This document shows positions 27,683 through 36,536 of a stretch of 64,000 nucleotides of DNA, piece after piece. The notes beneath the pieces are model-generated. The model was not told where the DNA came from and did not search any database. It was given only the letters and a program-made list of their open reading frames with translations. Made by a program: the position numbers and the translations under genes. The stretch is taken from NCBI GenBank assembly GCA_014763895.1, contig JACXUM010000004.1, positions 21,005 through 85,004 on the forward strand, read 5' to 3'. Numbering within the stretch: the first letter of the stretch is position 1; every line of letters starts with the position of its first letter. Source of the stretch: Campylobacterales bacterium. Its GTDB lineage: Bacteria; Campylobacterota; Campylobacteria; Campylobacterales; Sulfurovaceae.

Positions 27683-28894
27683 TTACAACAGTTCCAGATA
27701 CTTTTTTGCCAATTGCATATAGGTAAAATGCTCCAATACATACTTTCTGCCTGCAAGTCCCAGTTTCTCACGCTCTTGTTGCGGCATTTCGTATATCTCT
27801 GCGATAGCCTTGGCAACGGCTTCAGGATTCTCAGCCTCGACAGAGATGCCACAACCGGCTATTTCGATCAAATTATGCTCACCAGAATCGATCGCATAAA
27901 TAATGGGTTTTGCACTGTACATATAATCAAAGACCTTGTTTGGGGAGACGCCGAAGCGGAACAGACTTTCACTTTGCAATCCTATGTAGCACGCATCAAA
28001 CAATGCCAAGATGCTTTGTACCTGCTGCTTGGTGATAGAATCGATAAAAACGACATTCTCCAATGCCCCGTAACGCTTGATCAAGCTTGCTTTTTCCTGT
28101 CCCTCTCCGACGATTATAAAAACGATATCCGTCTTCCCTTTTAAGTGTACCGCAGCTTCCAAAAATACCTCCAGCGCATTGGATACACCGATCTTCCCGG
28201 TATAGCCTACGATAAATTTCTCTTTGGGTATCTGTGCTCTTACATTTTCATCCAACGGCTGAACCTCTTCCATCTCTTTAAGATCAATCCCGTTGCTGAT
28301 CCAATGAAACGGTCTGTCTATCCCCAGATCCTTCATATGCTGGCCATAGTTTTGAAGGTTAGATACGATGATATCGCTTTTTTTCAAAGCAAACCTTTCA
28401 AACCATCCCATCAATACAACGAAAGGGTTTGTTTTTGAAAACCCTCCAAGCTCGATAAGCGTCAGCGGCCAGATATCCCTTACTTCAAAGATCAGTTTGG
28501 CATGGTATTTTTTGGCCAGCCAATAGGCTGGAAGGATCGAAAAAGGCGCTGTCGGCGAACAGATGATGACATCGGGTTTACCCGGTATGTATTTTGAGAT
28601 AAAAAAAAGTTTCATCATAAACTCGAACCATTTATAGACCCTTTTCTTGTCAAATGACTTCATATACTTGACCACCTTGATCCACAAAAACCGTACCCCT
28701 TCTACATTTTCAACTTTATACGTAGACTCTGCCATCTGGGGCAACTGTTTCAAAAAATGCGAATAGGCACCGGAAATGATCGTCGTATCGCAACCGGCAT
28801 CGTTAAAGGCTTTTGCCAGGTAATAATGCCTGAATGTCATCCCGTATTTCGGGCTGCCGGCATATTCGTTGATGATCCAGATGCGCTTATTCAT
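27683..28894 (-). CDS. Family 4 glycosyltransferase, WbuB-like
   Basis: A 403-residue GT-B transferase of the WbuB subgroup. It starts IWIINEYAGSPKYGMTFRHYYLA, which is characteristic of that subgroup. It has FEVRDIWPLTLIELGG near 138 and a donor domain with VGYTGKIGVSNAL and SPNKVFDYMYSAKPI. WbuB relatives transfer deoxy-HexNAc-type sugars (L-FucNAc) in O-antigens, but the donor here is not known. Its start overlaps the epimerase gene by 8 bp. Confidence 0.9.
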   Translation of the reverse strand: MNKRIWIINEYAGSPKYGMTFRHYYLAKAFNDAGCDTTIISGAYSHFLKQLPQMAESTYKVENVEGVRFLWIKVVKYMKSFDKKRVYKWFEFMMKLFFISKYIPGKPDVIICSPTAPFSILPAYWLAKKYHAKLIFEVRDIWPLTLIELGGFSKTNPFVVLMGWFERFALKKSDIIVSNLQNYGQHMKDLGIDRPFHWISNGIDLKEMEEVQPLDENVRAQIPKEKFIVGYTGKIGVSNALEVFLEAAVHLKGKTDIVFIIVGEGQEKASLIKRYGALENVVFIDSITKQQVQSILALFDACYIGLQSESLFRFGVSPNKVFDYMYSAKPIIYAIDSGEHNLIEIAGCGISVEAENPEAVAKAIAEIYEMPQQEREKLGLAGRKYVLEHFTYMQLAKKYLELL

Positions 28895-29954
28895 AGTTTA
28901 GCAATCCATCCACGATGTGCCTGCAGGCTTCACCGCCGCCGTAAAGATCAATATTAAAATCATCACTAAAGAACGAATTTCGGTTGATATAGATATCCAA
29001 GATCCTGTTTTTATCAGCACCGGCCAAGATGTTGAACGTATGTTTGACAAGCTCTACCCATTCGGTCTCATCCCTTAAAGTGATACACGGTTTTGCAAAG
29101 AAAAACGCCTCTTTTTGAAGCCCGCCGCTGTCGGTCATGACCAATGAACAGTGATCGATCAGCCACACCATCTCCAAATAACCGACAGGTTCTATGATCG
29201 TCAGGTTATTTATAGTGATATCTAGATTTTCCAGTATCTTTTTTGTTCTGGGATGAAGAGGCAAGATGATCTGTTTTTCTTTGCCTATCGCTTCAAGCGC
29301 TTCAACAATATTTTTAAGCCTGTTTGCATCATCGGTGTTCTCTGCCCTATGGATCGTACAGAGGATGAAATCTTCTTTGATATCCAAAGGCGGCTTGAGT
29401 GCAAGATTTTTATAAAAGAGTGCGCCGTCCTGCATTACATCGCCGCTTTTGATGATTTTGCAGTCAAAATTTGCATACCCTTCGTTTTGGAGATTTTGTA
29501 TCGCTGTATCGGTAGGACAAAAGAGCAGTGTACTCACCCTGTCGGTCAGAATACGGTTGACCTCTTCAGGCATTTTCATATTAAAACTTCTTAACCCAGC
29601 TTCTATGTGTGCTACTTTGATATGCATTTTTGAAGCAGCCAAAGCCCCCGCAAGCGTGGAGTTTGTATCCCCATAGACCATCACCCAATCAGGTTTTTCA
29701 ATCTCCAGCACCTCTTCGATCTTCTCAAGCATCTGTCCTGTCATCGCACCGTGACTTTTACCGTTGATACCCAAAAAATAATCCGGTTTCGGGATCTGCA
29801 TCTGTTCAAAAAAGATATCGGACATATTGGCATCATAATGCTGCCCGGTGTGTACGATCACCTCCTGGATAGTTTCATGTTTGGCTATTTCCCTGCTTAC
29901 GCTTCCCGCTTTGATAAACTGCGGTCTGGCACCTAATATCGTTACGATTTTCAT
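28887..29954 (-). CDS. Non-hydrolysing UDP-sugar 2-epimerase, WbpI-like
   Basis: A 355-residue epimerase of the WecB/WbpI family. The N-terminus ILGARPQFIKAGSVSREI, then HTGQHYDANMSDIFFEQM and NGKSHGAMTGQML, looks more like WbpI (UDP-2,3-diacetamido-GlcA to the ManA epimer) than E. coli WecB. The core HIEAGLRSFNMKMPEEVNR is intact. With WbpA/B/D/E encoded 10 kb upstream in the same run, it would complete a UDP-ManNAc(3NAc)A route. Plain UDP-GlcNAc 2-epimerase remains possible. Confidence 0.88.
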   Translation of the reverse strand: MKIVTILGARPQFIKAGSVSREIAKHETIQEVIVHTGQHYDANMSDIFFEQMQIPKPDYFLGINGKSHGAMTGQMLEKIEEVLEIEKPDWVMVYGDTNSTLAGALAASKMHIKVAHIEAGLRSFNMKMPEEVNRILTDRVSTLLFCPTDTAIQNLQNEGYANFDCKIIKSGDVMQDGALFYKNLALKPPLDIKEDFILCTIHRAENTDDANRLKNIVEALEAIGKEKQIILPLHPRTKKILENLDITINNLTIIEPVGYLEMVWLIDHCSLVMTDSGGLQKEAFFFAKPCITLRDETEWVELVKHTFNILAGADKNRILDIYINRNSFFSDDFNIDLYGGGEACRHIVDGLLNYE

Positions 29955-31060
29955 TTAACACAACTCCTATATAGATCGATCATCTGGTTCACGTTATCCT
30001 CCCACTGATAAAACTTTTGCACTCTTTGCCTTCCTCTTTTTCCCATCTCTTTTCTTAACGTTTCATCCATTACCACTCTTTCAATGGCCTTGGCTGTTTT
30101 GATCGGGTCTCTTGGTGGAACCACCAAACCGCTTACCCCCTCTTCGACTACTTCCGGCAATCCCCCTACATTGGAGACGATGACCGGCCGTTCGCATGAA
30201 GAAGCTTCGATCACTGCTACCCCGAAACTTTCACTGTTGGAGACCGATACGAATATCGACAGCATATTATGATATCTCGGTACTTCCTCATAGGGAACTT
30301 TGCCGGTAAAGAGCGTTTGATCTGCGATACCAAGATCTTTTGCAAGCTTTTTCAGTTCTCCTTCCAAACTGCCGCCGCCTACGATCAACAGCCTCAGCGG
30401 CAATTGTGGATACTTATCGTAAACAATCTTGAACGCTTTGATGAGATACTCGATGCCATACACCTCTTCGAGGCTTTTGATCGTACCGATGACCAGATCA
30501 TCCTTGTCAAACAGGCCCTCCACCTGCATCGGTCTGAATCTCTGGGTATCGATACCAAAGGGAATCACTCCGATCTCTTTATCGGTATAATGCTTGGTTT
30601 CTTCGGCCATAGCCCATGAGGTGGAAAGAATCCTGTCTGCTCTTTTGAGATTATACTCCAAGATCAGCTTATGAAGCCATGATTTAGATGGGAAACTGAA
30701 AACATCGCTTCCCCATACCGATACGATCAACGGCGAAAATCCGCATAATGCTCCTATGAGTCCGTAACTGCTTGCAAAATGTGCATGAACAATATCGGGC
30801 TGGAATTCTCTGATCATCTTTTTGACCATAGGAAGTGCTTTAAGATATTTTAACTTACCGATAGCCCCCTGATCTCTATCTATGGTTCTTTCTAACGTTT
30901 GTATCTTGATATGTTCTAGCCCATCATAATCGCGGGCATTCAAATCACCCAATCCAAAGATAGCGACCTCCATCCCTTCTTGTGCCAAAGATATTGCCCA
31001 TTTGATTGTATGTACGGAATTGGGGTCGGCCAACAATAAAATCTTCATTTTAGTTGCCAT
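29951..31060 (-). CDS. Family 4 glycosyltransferase
   Basis: A 369-residue GT-B transferase. It begins KILLLADPNSVHTIKWAISLA and has VHAHFASSYGL near 93 and VSVWGSDVF. The donor-domain block SNSESFGVAVIEASSCERPVI contains the E-x7-E motif. It overlaps the epimerase by 4 bp and the upstream GT-C/GT4 fusion by 11 bp. Donor and acceptor are unknown. Confidence 0.9.
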   Translation of the reverse strand: MATKMKILLLADPNSVHTIKWAISLAQEGMEVAIFGLGDLNARDYDGLEHIKIQTLERTIDRDQGAIGKLKYLKALPMVKKMIREFQPDIVHAHFASSYGLIGALCGFSPLIVSVWGSDVFSFPSKSWLHKLILEYNLKRADRILSTSWAMAEETKHYTDKEIGVIPFGIDTQRFRPMQVEGLFDKDDLVIGTIKSLEEVYGIEYLIKAFKIVYDKYPQLPLRLLIVGGGSLEGELKKLAKDLGIADQTLFTGKVPYEEVPRYHNMLSIFVSVSNSESFGVAVIEASSCERPVIVSNVGGLPEVVEEGVSGLVVPPRDPIKTAKAIERVVMDETLRKEMGKRGRQRVQKFYQWEDNVNQMIDLYRSCVK

Positions 31061-33452
31061 CCAAAAGTTTTTCTACTTCTTTCACTTCCGCATCCATCCG
31101 TTCATCCCAAGTCCACAATCTCTCTTTTTCGGTTTTCCGAATGTTTTCAAGAATGGCATTTTTCAAATTGCTATCGTTCATCACCTCTTCCATATCTTTG
31201 GCAATATTTTCATATAAATTTTCATCTATATCATAGATAAAACCATTTTTTCTATGTTTGATCCAGTTTGACGTATCGCCGTTATTCAAAGTAAAAATAA
31301 TTTTATTGGCCCTTATGGCTTCCAACAGCGGATTTCCGACATTCGACAAATCATACATCGACAGAAAATAATCCGAGACATTGAGATACTGTTTGACCGT
31401 CTCATTGGGGATAGCACCGACAAATACCACGTTATCTTGCAGATTTAATGTTTCTACAAGCCGTTGCAGCTCATTTTTTAGCACTCCCTCACCAATGATG
31501 AAATATTTAAAATTTCTATTTTTTAACTTTGCTACGCTCTGGATCGCTCTATCCACTCTTTTCCATCCCTCCAAACGCGACACAGTCAAAAAGACTGCTT
31601 CATCTCTCAACCCGAGTTGTTTTCTGAAAGATTCGATCGCTTCGTAGCCAAGTTTTTGTTCGTTCACGCCATTCACCCAAAATTTGAAGTTGTGCAAACT
31701 TTTGGAGTTGAATACTCGCATGGCTTTATCACCCATCGTGCCGTCATCGGTCATGATGCATAAATCCGATGCTGATCGTATCGCCATCATATGATCCAGA
31801 TTAAGCAGCAGTTTTGCATACTGTTTTTTCTCATAATATTGGGTCAGCCAGGTACCCATAAACCGATTGACAAACCGATAGTTTCGACGGAAAGTAAACC
31901 ATTTCAGTATATTTGCTGCCAAAACGCCGTGCATCTCATAGCCATAGACAACAGAAATATTTTTTTCTTTCATGATTTTCAAGGCATGTTTTACCAACAT
32001 CATGATCGTGATATAGCCGATTATTTTGGAAAATACCGTTTTGATGACGTGGTTGCCCAGTCTGTCTTTTATATGCGCAAAGGGCATATAAAATCTTGTG
32101 ATCTTCACACCTTCTGGATTGATCTCTTTTTCATAAAAATAATTACCGCTTTTTGAATTATCCCTGGCAACTATATAATTCACATCCCATCCATGCTGTA
32201 CATAGGCTTCCGGTGTTTTCCTGATAACCTGTATGGATTTTTCTTTAAAATCATTGGCAGATAAAAACAAAATCGATTTTTCTTTCATTTTTCGTGCATC
32301 CCTGTTATTTTTAACACTATACAATAAAAAGGCCGAAGAGAAGACCATAAACAAAGCAGGTGTTACATAATAACGGCTGTCTACATAGACAAATACCGCC
32401 GTTACGGCGATGATATAAGAGGTAACCGTAAAGGAAAAAATCCAAATGACTTTAAATTTTTTCTCCAGTTTTTTATAGTTGGATAACAGCATCAAAGACA
32501 AAGTCATCCATAAGAAAAACAGAAGGGCATAAAGCTCGTTATCCGCATTCACCGTATATTTTGACAATCTCCAGCAATATCCTCCAATAGCTTTGGATGG
32601 TTCATCGATGACAAATCGGACAACCTCCCGTTTTAAGAGATCCGCTCTCTCTTTCCAGCCCGATACATTCTGCAAGGGTTTTACCGCCATCTCTTGCATC
32701 TTTGAGGGTAAATCCTTCCAGCTGGAGGAACGATAGGCTTGTGTCAACGGGATATATCTGTTCCAGGCGCAGTAAAGAGGAATCTCCGAATAGGTTCCGC
32801 TTAACAATCTTTTATCACCGTAATGAGCATAGGAGTAATTTCCAATCGCAACCAAAGAACCAAAGAAAAGCAACAAGGCCCCGATCATCTCTTTTCGGAG
32901 CATACTTTTTTGAATCAAAAGATAGAGGATTACCGGTACCGTCAGATAGGCAAAAGGCATCAGGATCGGACGTATCAGTACCGAAATCAGCAAAGCTGTC
33001 GCAAAAAAAATGAAGGTATACAGGTTTTGATGCCTTACCATAAGCGTCAGGGTATAAAACAGCAAAACACCCGAAAAGATCAATGCTGCTTCCATCCCCC
33101 AGATATTGAGCGGTGTCAATATCTGAATAAAAACAAAAATAAGCGCGAGTGAAAGCCCCACATTGATCTTGAGATTTTCAAATGCCTCAAACAAAATGAC
33201 AAAGGAGACAACAAGCAAAAAAAGCGTAAACCAATACCCGCTGATACCCATTTTCAATGCCAAAGAGATCATCAACGGATATCCGACCGGGGGAAGTATC
33301 TCATCATGCCGTATGGTATCGAAATACCCGGTTCCATTAAGCAGATTTTCCGCAAGCCCCACATACAACTGTGCATCAGGGCCGGATGGAACAATCTGGA
33401 TAAACACGACTGTAAAAAAGGCAAGCAGTAGGTAAGAGGACAACCGTATCAT
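31050..33452 (-). CDS. Fusion of GT-C membrane transferase and GT4 transferase
   Basis: An 800-residue two-part protein. Residues 1 to about 385 form some ten membrane helices. An early SGPDAQLYVGLAENLLNGTG loop resembles ArnT/PMT-type GT-C enzymes, which use polyprenyl-phosphate sugars at the outer face. After a basic linker (DARKMKEKS), residues 390-800 are a soluble GT-B domain with FLTVSRLEGWKRVDRAI and NVGNPLLEAIRANKI as in family 4. The reading frame is continuous. It directly follows gtrA (its ATG abuts the stop) and gtrB, the usual place of the GT-C gene in a Gtr module. The two halves would act on opposite membrane faces. Confidence 0.85.
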   Translation of the reverse strand: MIRLSSYLLLAFFTVVFIQIVPSGPDAQLYVGLAENLLNGTGYFDTIRHDEILPPVGYPLMISLALKMGISGYWFTLFLLVVSFVILFEAFENLKINVGLSLALIFVFIQILTPLNIWGMEAALIFSGVLLFYTLTLMVRHQNLYTFIFFATALLISVLIRPILMPFAYLTVPVILYLLIQKSMLRKEMIGALLLFFGSLVAIGNYSYAHYGDKRLLSGTYSEIPLYCAWNRYIPLTQAYRSSSWKDLPSKMQEMAVKPLQNVSGWKERADLLKREVVRFVIDEPSKAIGGYCWRLSKYTVNADNELYALLFFLWMTLSLMLLSNYKKLEKKFKVIWIFSFTVTSYIIAVTAVFVYVDSRYYVTPALFMVFSSAFLLYSVKNNRDARKMKEKSILFLSANDFKEKSIQVIRKTPEAYVQHGWDVNYIVARDNSKSGNYFYEKEINPEGVKITRFYMPFAHIKDRLGNHVIKTVFSKIIGYITIMMLVKHALKIMKEKNISVVYGYEMHGVLAANILKWFTFRRNYRFVNRFMGTWLTQYYEKKQYAKLLLNLDHMMAIRSASDLCIMTDDGTMGDKAMRVFNSKSLHNFKFWVNGVNEQKLGYEAIESFRKQLGLRDEAVFLTVSRLEGWKRVDRAIQSVAKLKNRNFKYFIIGEGVLKNELQRLVETLNLQDNVVFVGAIPNETVKQYLNVSDYFLSMYDLSNVGNPLLEAIRANKIIFTLNNGDTSNWIKHRKNGFIYDIDENLYENIAKDMEEVMNDSNLKNAILENIRKTEKERLWTWDERMDAEVKEVEKLLDGN

Positions 33453-33827
33453 TTAAATCCTGTTATAAATAAACAGTTTACTGATGATATAGCCATAGAT
33501 ATATACAACCATGACCGTAATGAACTTCGCAACATAGATATTTATATTCAACCCGACCAAATAATCAATCAGGAAGAGTGTAATGAAATAGGAAATGACA
33601 ACCAAGACAATATATTTGATTAGTTCGGGCATCATACTCTTTTTGCTTTTAAAAGTATAATTTTTATGCAATAAAAAATTAAAAACCGAACTTCCAAAGA
33701 ATGCGAGTGTCACAGCGATATTTTGCGAAACACCAAAGATTGAATATAAGATATATAATAGAATGTAATCAAGTATGACGGAATAAACGCCAACCAAACC
33801 GTATCTAAAAAAACTATACTTAAGCAT
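33453..33827 (-). CDS. GtrA-family membrane protein
   Basis: A 124-residue protein with four membrane helices and the GtrA pattern: FFRYGLVGVYSVILDYILLY at the start, then LAFFGSSVFNFLLHKNYTF. GtrA proteins are thought to flip polyprenyl-phosphate sugars across the inner membrane. It overlaps the GtrB-like gene by 8 bp and abuts the GT-C/GT4 fusion, a complete three-gene Gtr-type arrangement. Confidence 0.88.
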   Translation of the reverse strand: MLKYSFFRYGLVGVYSVILDYILLYILYSIFGVSQNIAVTLAFFGSSVFNFLLHKNYTFKSKKSMMPELIKYIVLVVISYFITLFLIDYLVGLNINIYVAKFITVMVVYIYGYIISKLFIYNRI

Positions 33828-34758
33828 TGCGTTTTGGAGTACTGTCTATGTCTATACTGACTGCCTGGAGCAAAAACTGTACGCCCAAAATGATCGGCAG
33901 TACGGCCAACATCACCGTTCCGGTAGTATTTTCAATATGCTCAACAAGGGCGACAAACCATCTATACGTACCGAAAATCACCCCGAAAACAAATAGCGGC
34001 AATCCCAATAGCAAATAGATGGAAGCCATATTGAAATCATAGATATAATATTTGTAAAATATCCGTTTGGCCAATCCACGTAACATTTTTGGCGGGAATG
34101 TCATGATGACATTCCCGATATTTAAATTACTCTCTTCATCTTCATATTTGGCAGGGATCGGGACATCCTTAACCACACAATTTTCAAGATTTAGATTGAT
34201 CAGCATGTCCGTTTCAAAAAAATATCTTTTTGCCAGCTCATCAAGATTTAAACGGTTGATCGCTTTGGATGTAATGGCGGTGAATCCGTTTGTAGGGTCC
34301 ATCAGATTCCAATACCCAGAACTGACCTTGACCATAAAAGATAAAACACTGTTTCCGAACAGTCTGACTTTAGGCATACGCTTGAGCGCCTTGAAATCGT
34401 TAAACCGATTTCCCTTACTGTAATCGGCTAGCTTCTCGACAAGCGGCTCGATAAGCGGCTCGATATAACGGGGGTCCATCTGACCGTCACCATCCATTTT
34501 GACCACAATATCACTGTTGAGTTCGACAGCCTTTTTATAGCCGCTTACCATTGCTCCCCCGACCCCTTGATTGACATCATGATAAACTACGGTTACCTTA
34601 TCGATCCCTTTGACCAGATCGGATGAATGCTGCGGACACTGATCGTCAACCACGATAATATGGTCTATAAAATCAGGCAGGGTATTCACCACATCTTCGA
34701 CCTGCTTTGATACTTTATAGGCTGGGATCACAACACTGATACATTTTTCTTTATACAT
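33820..34758 (-). CDS. GtrB/DPM1-like polyprenyl-phosphate sugar synthase (GT2)
   Basis: A 312-residue GT2 starting SVVIPAYKVSKQVEDVVNTL. It has VVDDQCPQ, KMDGDGQMDP (metal site near 93) and a C-terminal pair of membrane helices (about 225-295). This is the organisation of polyprenyl-phosphate glucose or mannose synthases. It should load a sugar onto undecaprenyl phosphate for flipping by the adjacent GtrA and use by the GT-C half of the fusion protein. The sugar identity is unknown. Confidence 0.87.
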   Translation of the reverse strand: MYKEKCISVVIPAYKVSKQVEDVVNTLPDFIDHIIVVDDQCPQHSSDLVKGIDKVTVVYHDVNQGVGGAMVSGYKKAVELNSDIVVKMDGDGQMDPRYIEPLIEPLVEKLADYSKGNRFNDFKALKRMPKVRLFGNSVLSFMVKVSSGYWNLMDPTNGFTAITSKAINRLNLDELAKRYFFETDMLINLNLENCVVKDVPIPAKYEDEESNLNIGNVIMTFPPKMLRGLAKRIFYKYYIYDFNMASIYLLLGLPLFVFGVIFGTYRWFVALVEHIENTTGTVMLAVLPIILGVQFLLQAVSIDIDSTPKRNA

Positions 34759-34761
34759 GGA

Positions 34762-35343
34762 TCACTCCTTTAGCTCTTCTGGGATAGACAATCTTTCGAT
34801 GGGTTTGATCACTTTGGCTGGAATCCCGCCTATGACAATATTGTCATCAAATTTTTTTGTGACAATGCTGCCGGCCGCAACGACACAGTTGCTTCCTACG
34901 TGACTGTCTTTTAAGACCATGACACCCCTTCCAAGCCATACATTGTCTCCTACCGTTACTTCGCCGATATTCATAGGCTGCAGCCTGATTGGTAAATGCG
35001 GATCATCATACCGATGATCCGCATCGGTGATATAGGTATACGCCCCCATAATGACATCATTGCCGATCCGGATCCTATTGTTGGCGGAAATTTCCGTATG
35101 GTGCCCGGTACTGGTATTGTCACCGAACAAAATGCTAGAATTTTTTTTCGCATAGATGATCGTATCGTTTTTGATCAATACATTTTTTCCAAATGTTATC
35201 TTTGCCCCTTTTTCAAGGATAACTTTAACATTTGGTTGAATCAGTACCAGAAAATCGGATTTGATCTGTTTGTTAAATTTCACAAACATCAAGTACCGCA
35301 CCAGATACATCATCCTTGTTATCAATTTCAAAACTTTTTTCAC
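34762..35343 (-). CDS. Left-handed beta-helix acyltransferase
   Basis: A 193-residue hexapeptide-repeat protein of the WcaF/maltose acetyltransferase type. The repeats run from about residue 40 to 175. ADHRYDD near 111 carries the likely catalytic His, and the terminal block GSNCVVAAGSIVTKKFDDN is typical. It probably O- or N-acetylates a sugar of the glycan. It lies 3 nt after a GT4 gene overlap and before gtrB. Confidence 0.85.
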   Translation of the reverse strand: MKKVLKLITRMMYLVRYLMFVKFNKQIKSDFLVLIQPNVKVILEKGAKITFGKNVLIKNDTIIYAKKNSSILFGDNTSTGHHTEISANNRIRIGNDVIMGAYTYITDADHRYDDPHLPIRLQPMNIGEVTVGDNVWLGRGVMVLKDSHVGSNCVVAAGSIVTKKFDDNIVIGGIPAKVIKPIERLSIPEELKE

Positions 35344-36536
35344 TGACTGATCCTGCTTCTTTTGCTTATCACTTGGTTATAAATACCTTCTAATCGGCCA
35401 ACGATAACACCTTCTGAAAAATGATCCCTGACATACTGCTGGATGATACTCTTGTTATATTCTGCTTGATGCTCATACATTTGGATCATCTTGTCACCCA
35501 TATCCTTCACATCGATCTCACATAAAAGGCCGACAGTTTCATCCACGATGCTTTGTGCTCCGCCGCATTTGGTGGCCACCACGGGCAATCCTGAAGCCAA
35601 TGCTTCAATAATGGAGACACCGAATGTTTCATAACGGCTGGAAAGGACAAAAACGTTGCTTCGTTGGAACAATCCCCTGACCTCTTCCCTTGTTGCCCTG
35701 CCAAACAGAGTAATTTGTTTTTTCATAGCCAGTTGATCGATGAGCGCAGCCAAGCGGTTATATTCCGGTCCATCCCCTACAATTGTAAGTTTGATCTTCT
35801 CTTCACCTTTAAATGCATTCGTAAAAGCATGGATCAACATTTCCTGATTTTTGTTTTGATTTAAAAAAGCGACATTGATAAAGATAAAACCATCGTTTTG
35901 GATATGCTCCGACTGGGCTTCAAAGAAATCCGTATTGACCATGTTAGGGATATAGTGGAAATCCTGACGAAATCTCGATTCTAACAGAGATACAAATCGT
36001 TTGCTTACCGCGATACGGTAGTCAGCCGCTTCGTATACTTTTCGGGCAGATTCAATATCTTTTTGACCCATCACATCCCTTCCAAAACCGCTGAAATGCT
36101 CTGTTACCACAAAAGGAATACCGTATCGCTCTTTTACCCATATCGCAAGTTCTCCTGCATAGAAGGAGTGCAGATGAATGATATCTGGCAAACCGTGTTT
36201 TCCAACATATGCCTTGAACATTTTTTTAAAAATAAAAAATTGTATGTATTTCCTAAGCCACATCAACTTGGGTATCGCAGGATATTCAACGGTATGGGTT
36301 AAGACGCCGTTTTGCACATACGATTTGTAAGAGCACGCCATCCTTTTTTGTCTGAAAAGTTCACGAATGCCGATTTCATTGAGCGCAATAACCCCTACCG
36401 TATGATTATATTTACTCAATGCTTCGGCATGCTCTTTAAAAAATATACCTGAAAGAGGATGAAAACTGTTGACATACCAGGAAGGAAGTATCAAGATATG
36501 CATTTTCTTAGTTTGATCCACGTTTGTAATCCTCAA
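35340..36536 (-). CDS. Family 4 glycosyltransferase
   Basis: A 398-residue GT-B transferase. It begins HILILPSWYVNSFHPLSGIFF and has HLHSFYAGELA and VTEHFSGF. The donor domain contains INVAFLNQNKNQEMLIHAF and SRYETFGVSIIEALASGLPVV with the E-x7-E motif. The first dozen residues (MRITNVDQTKKM) may not be translated if Met12 is the start. It overlaps both neighbours by 4 bp. Confidence 0.9.
   Translation of the reverse strand: MRITNVDQTKKMHILILPSWYVNSFHPLSGIFFKEHAEALSKYNHTVGVIALNEIGIRELFRQKRMACSYKSYVQNGVLTHTVEYPAIPKLMWLRKYIQFFIFKKMFKAYVGKHGLPDIIHLHSFYAGELAIWVKERYGIPFVVTEHFSGFGRDVMGQKDIESARKVYEAADYRIAVSKRFVSLLESRFRQDFHYIPNMVNTDFFEAQSEHIQNDGFIFINVAFLNQNKNQEMLIHAFTNAFKGEEKIKLTIVGDGPEYNRLAALIDQLAMKKQITLFGRATREEVRGLFQRSNVFVLSSRYETFGVSIIEALASGLPVVATKCGGAQSIVDETVGLLCEIDVKDMGDKMIQMYEHQAEYNKSIIQQYVRDHFSEGVIVGRLEGIYNQVISKRSRISQ

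Noticed and set aside
27529..27726. Plus-strand 65-codon ORF opposite the glycan gap
   Set aside because: It has no ribosome site, runs against the whole operon and overlaps the GT4 gene. The minus-strand 47-codon ORF is better supported.
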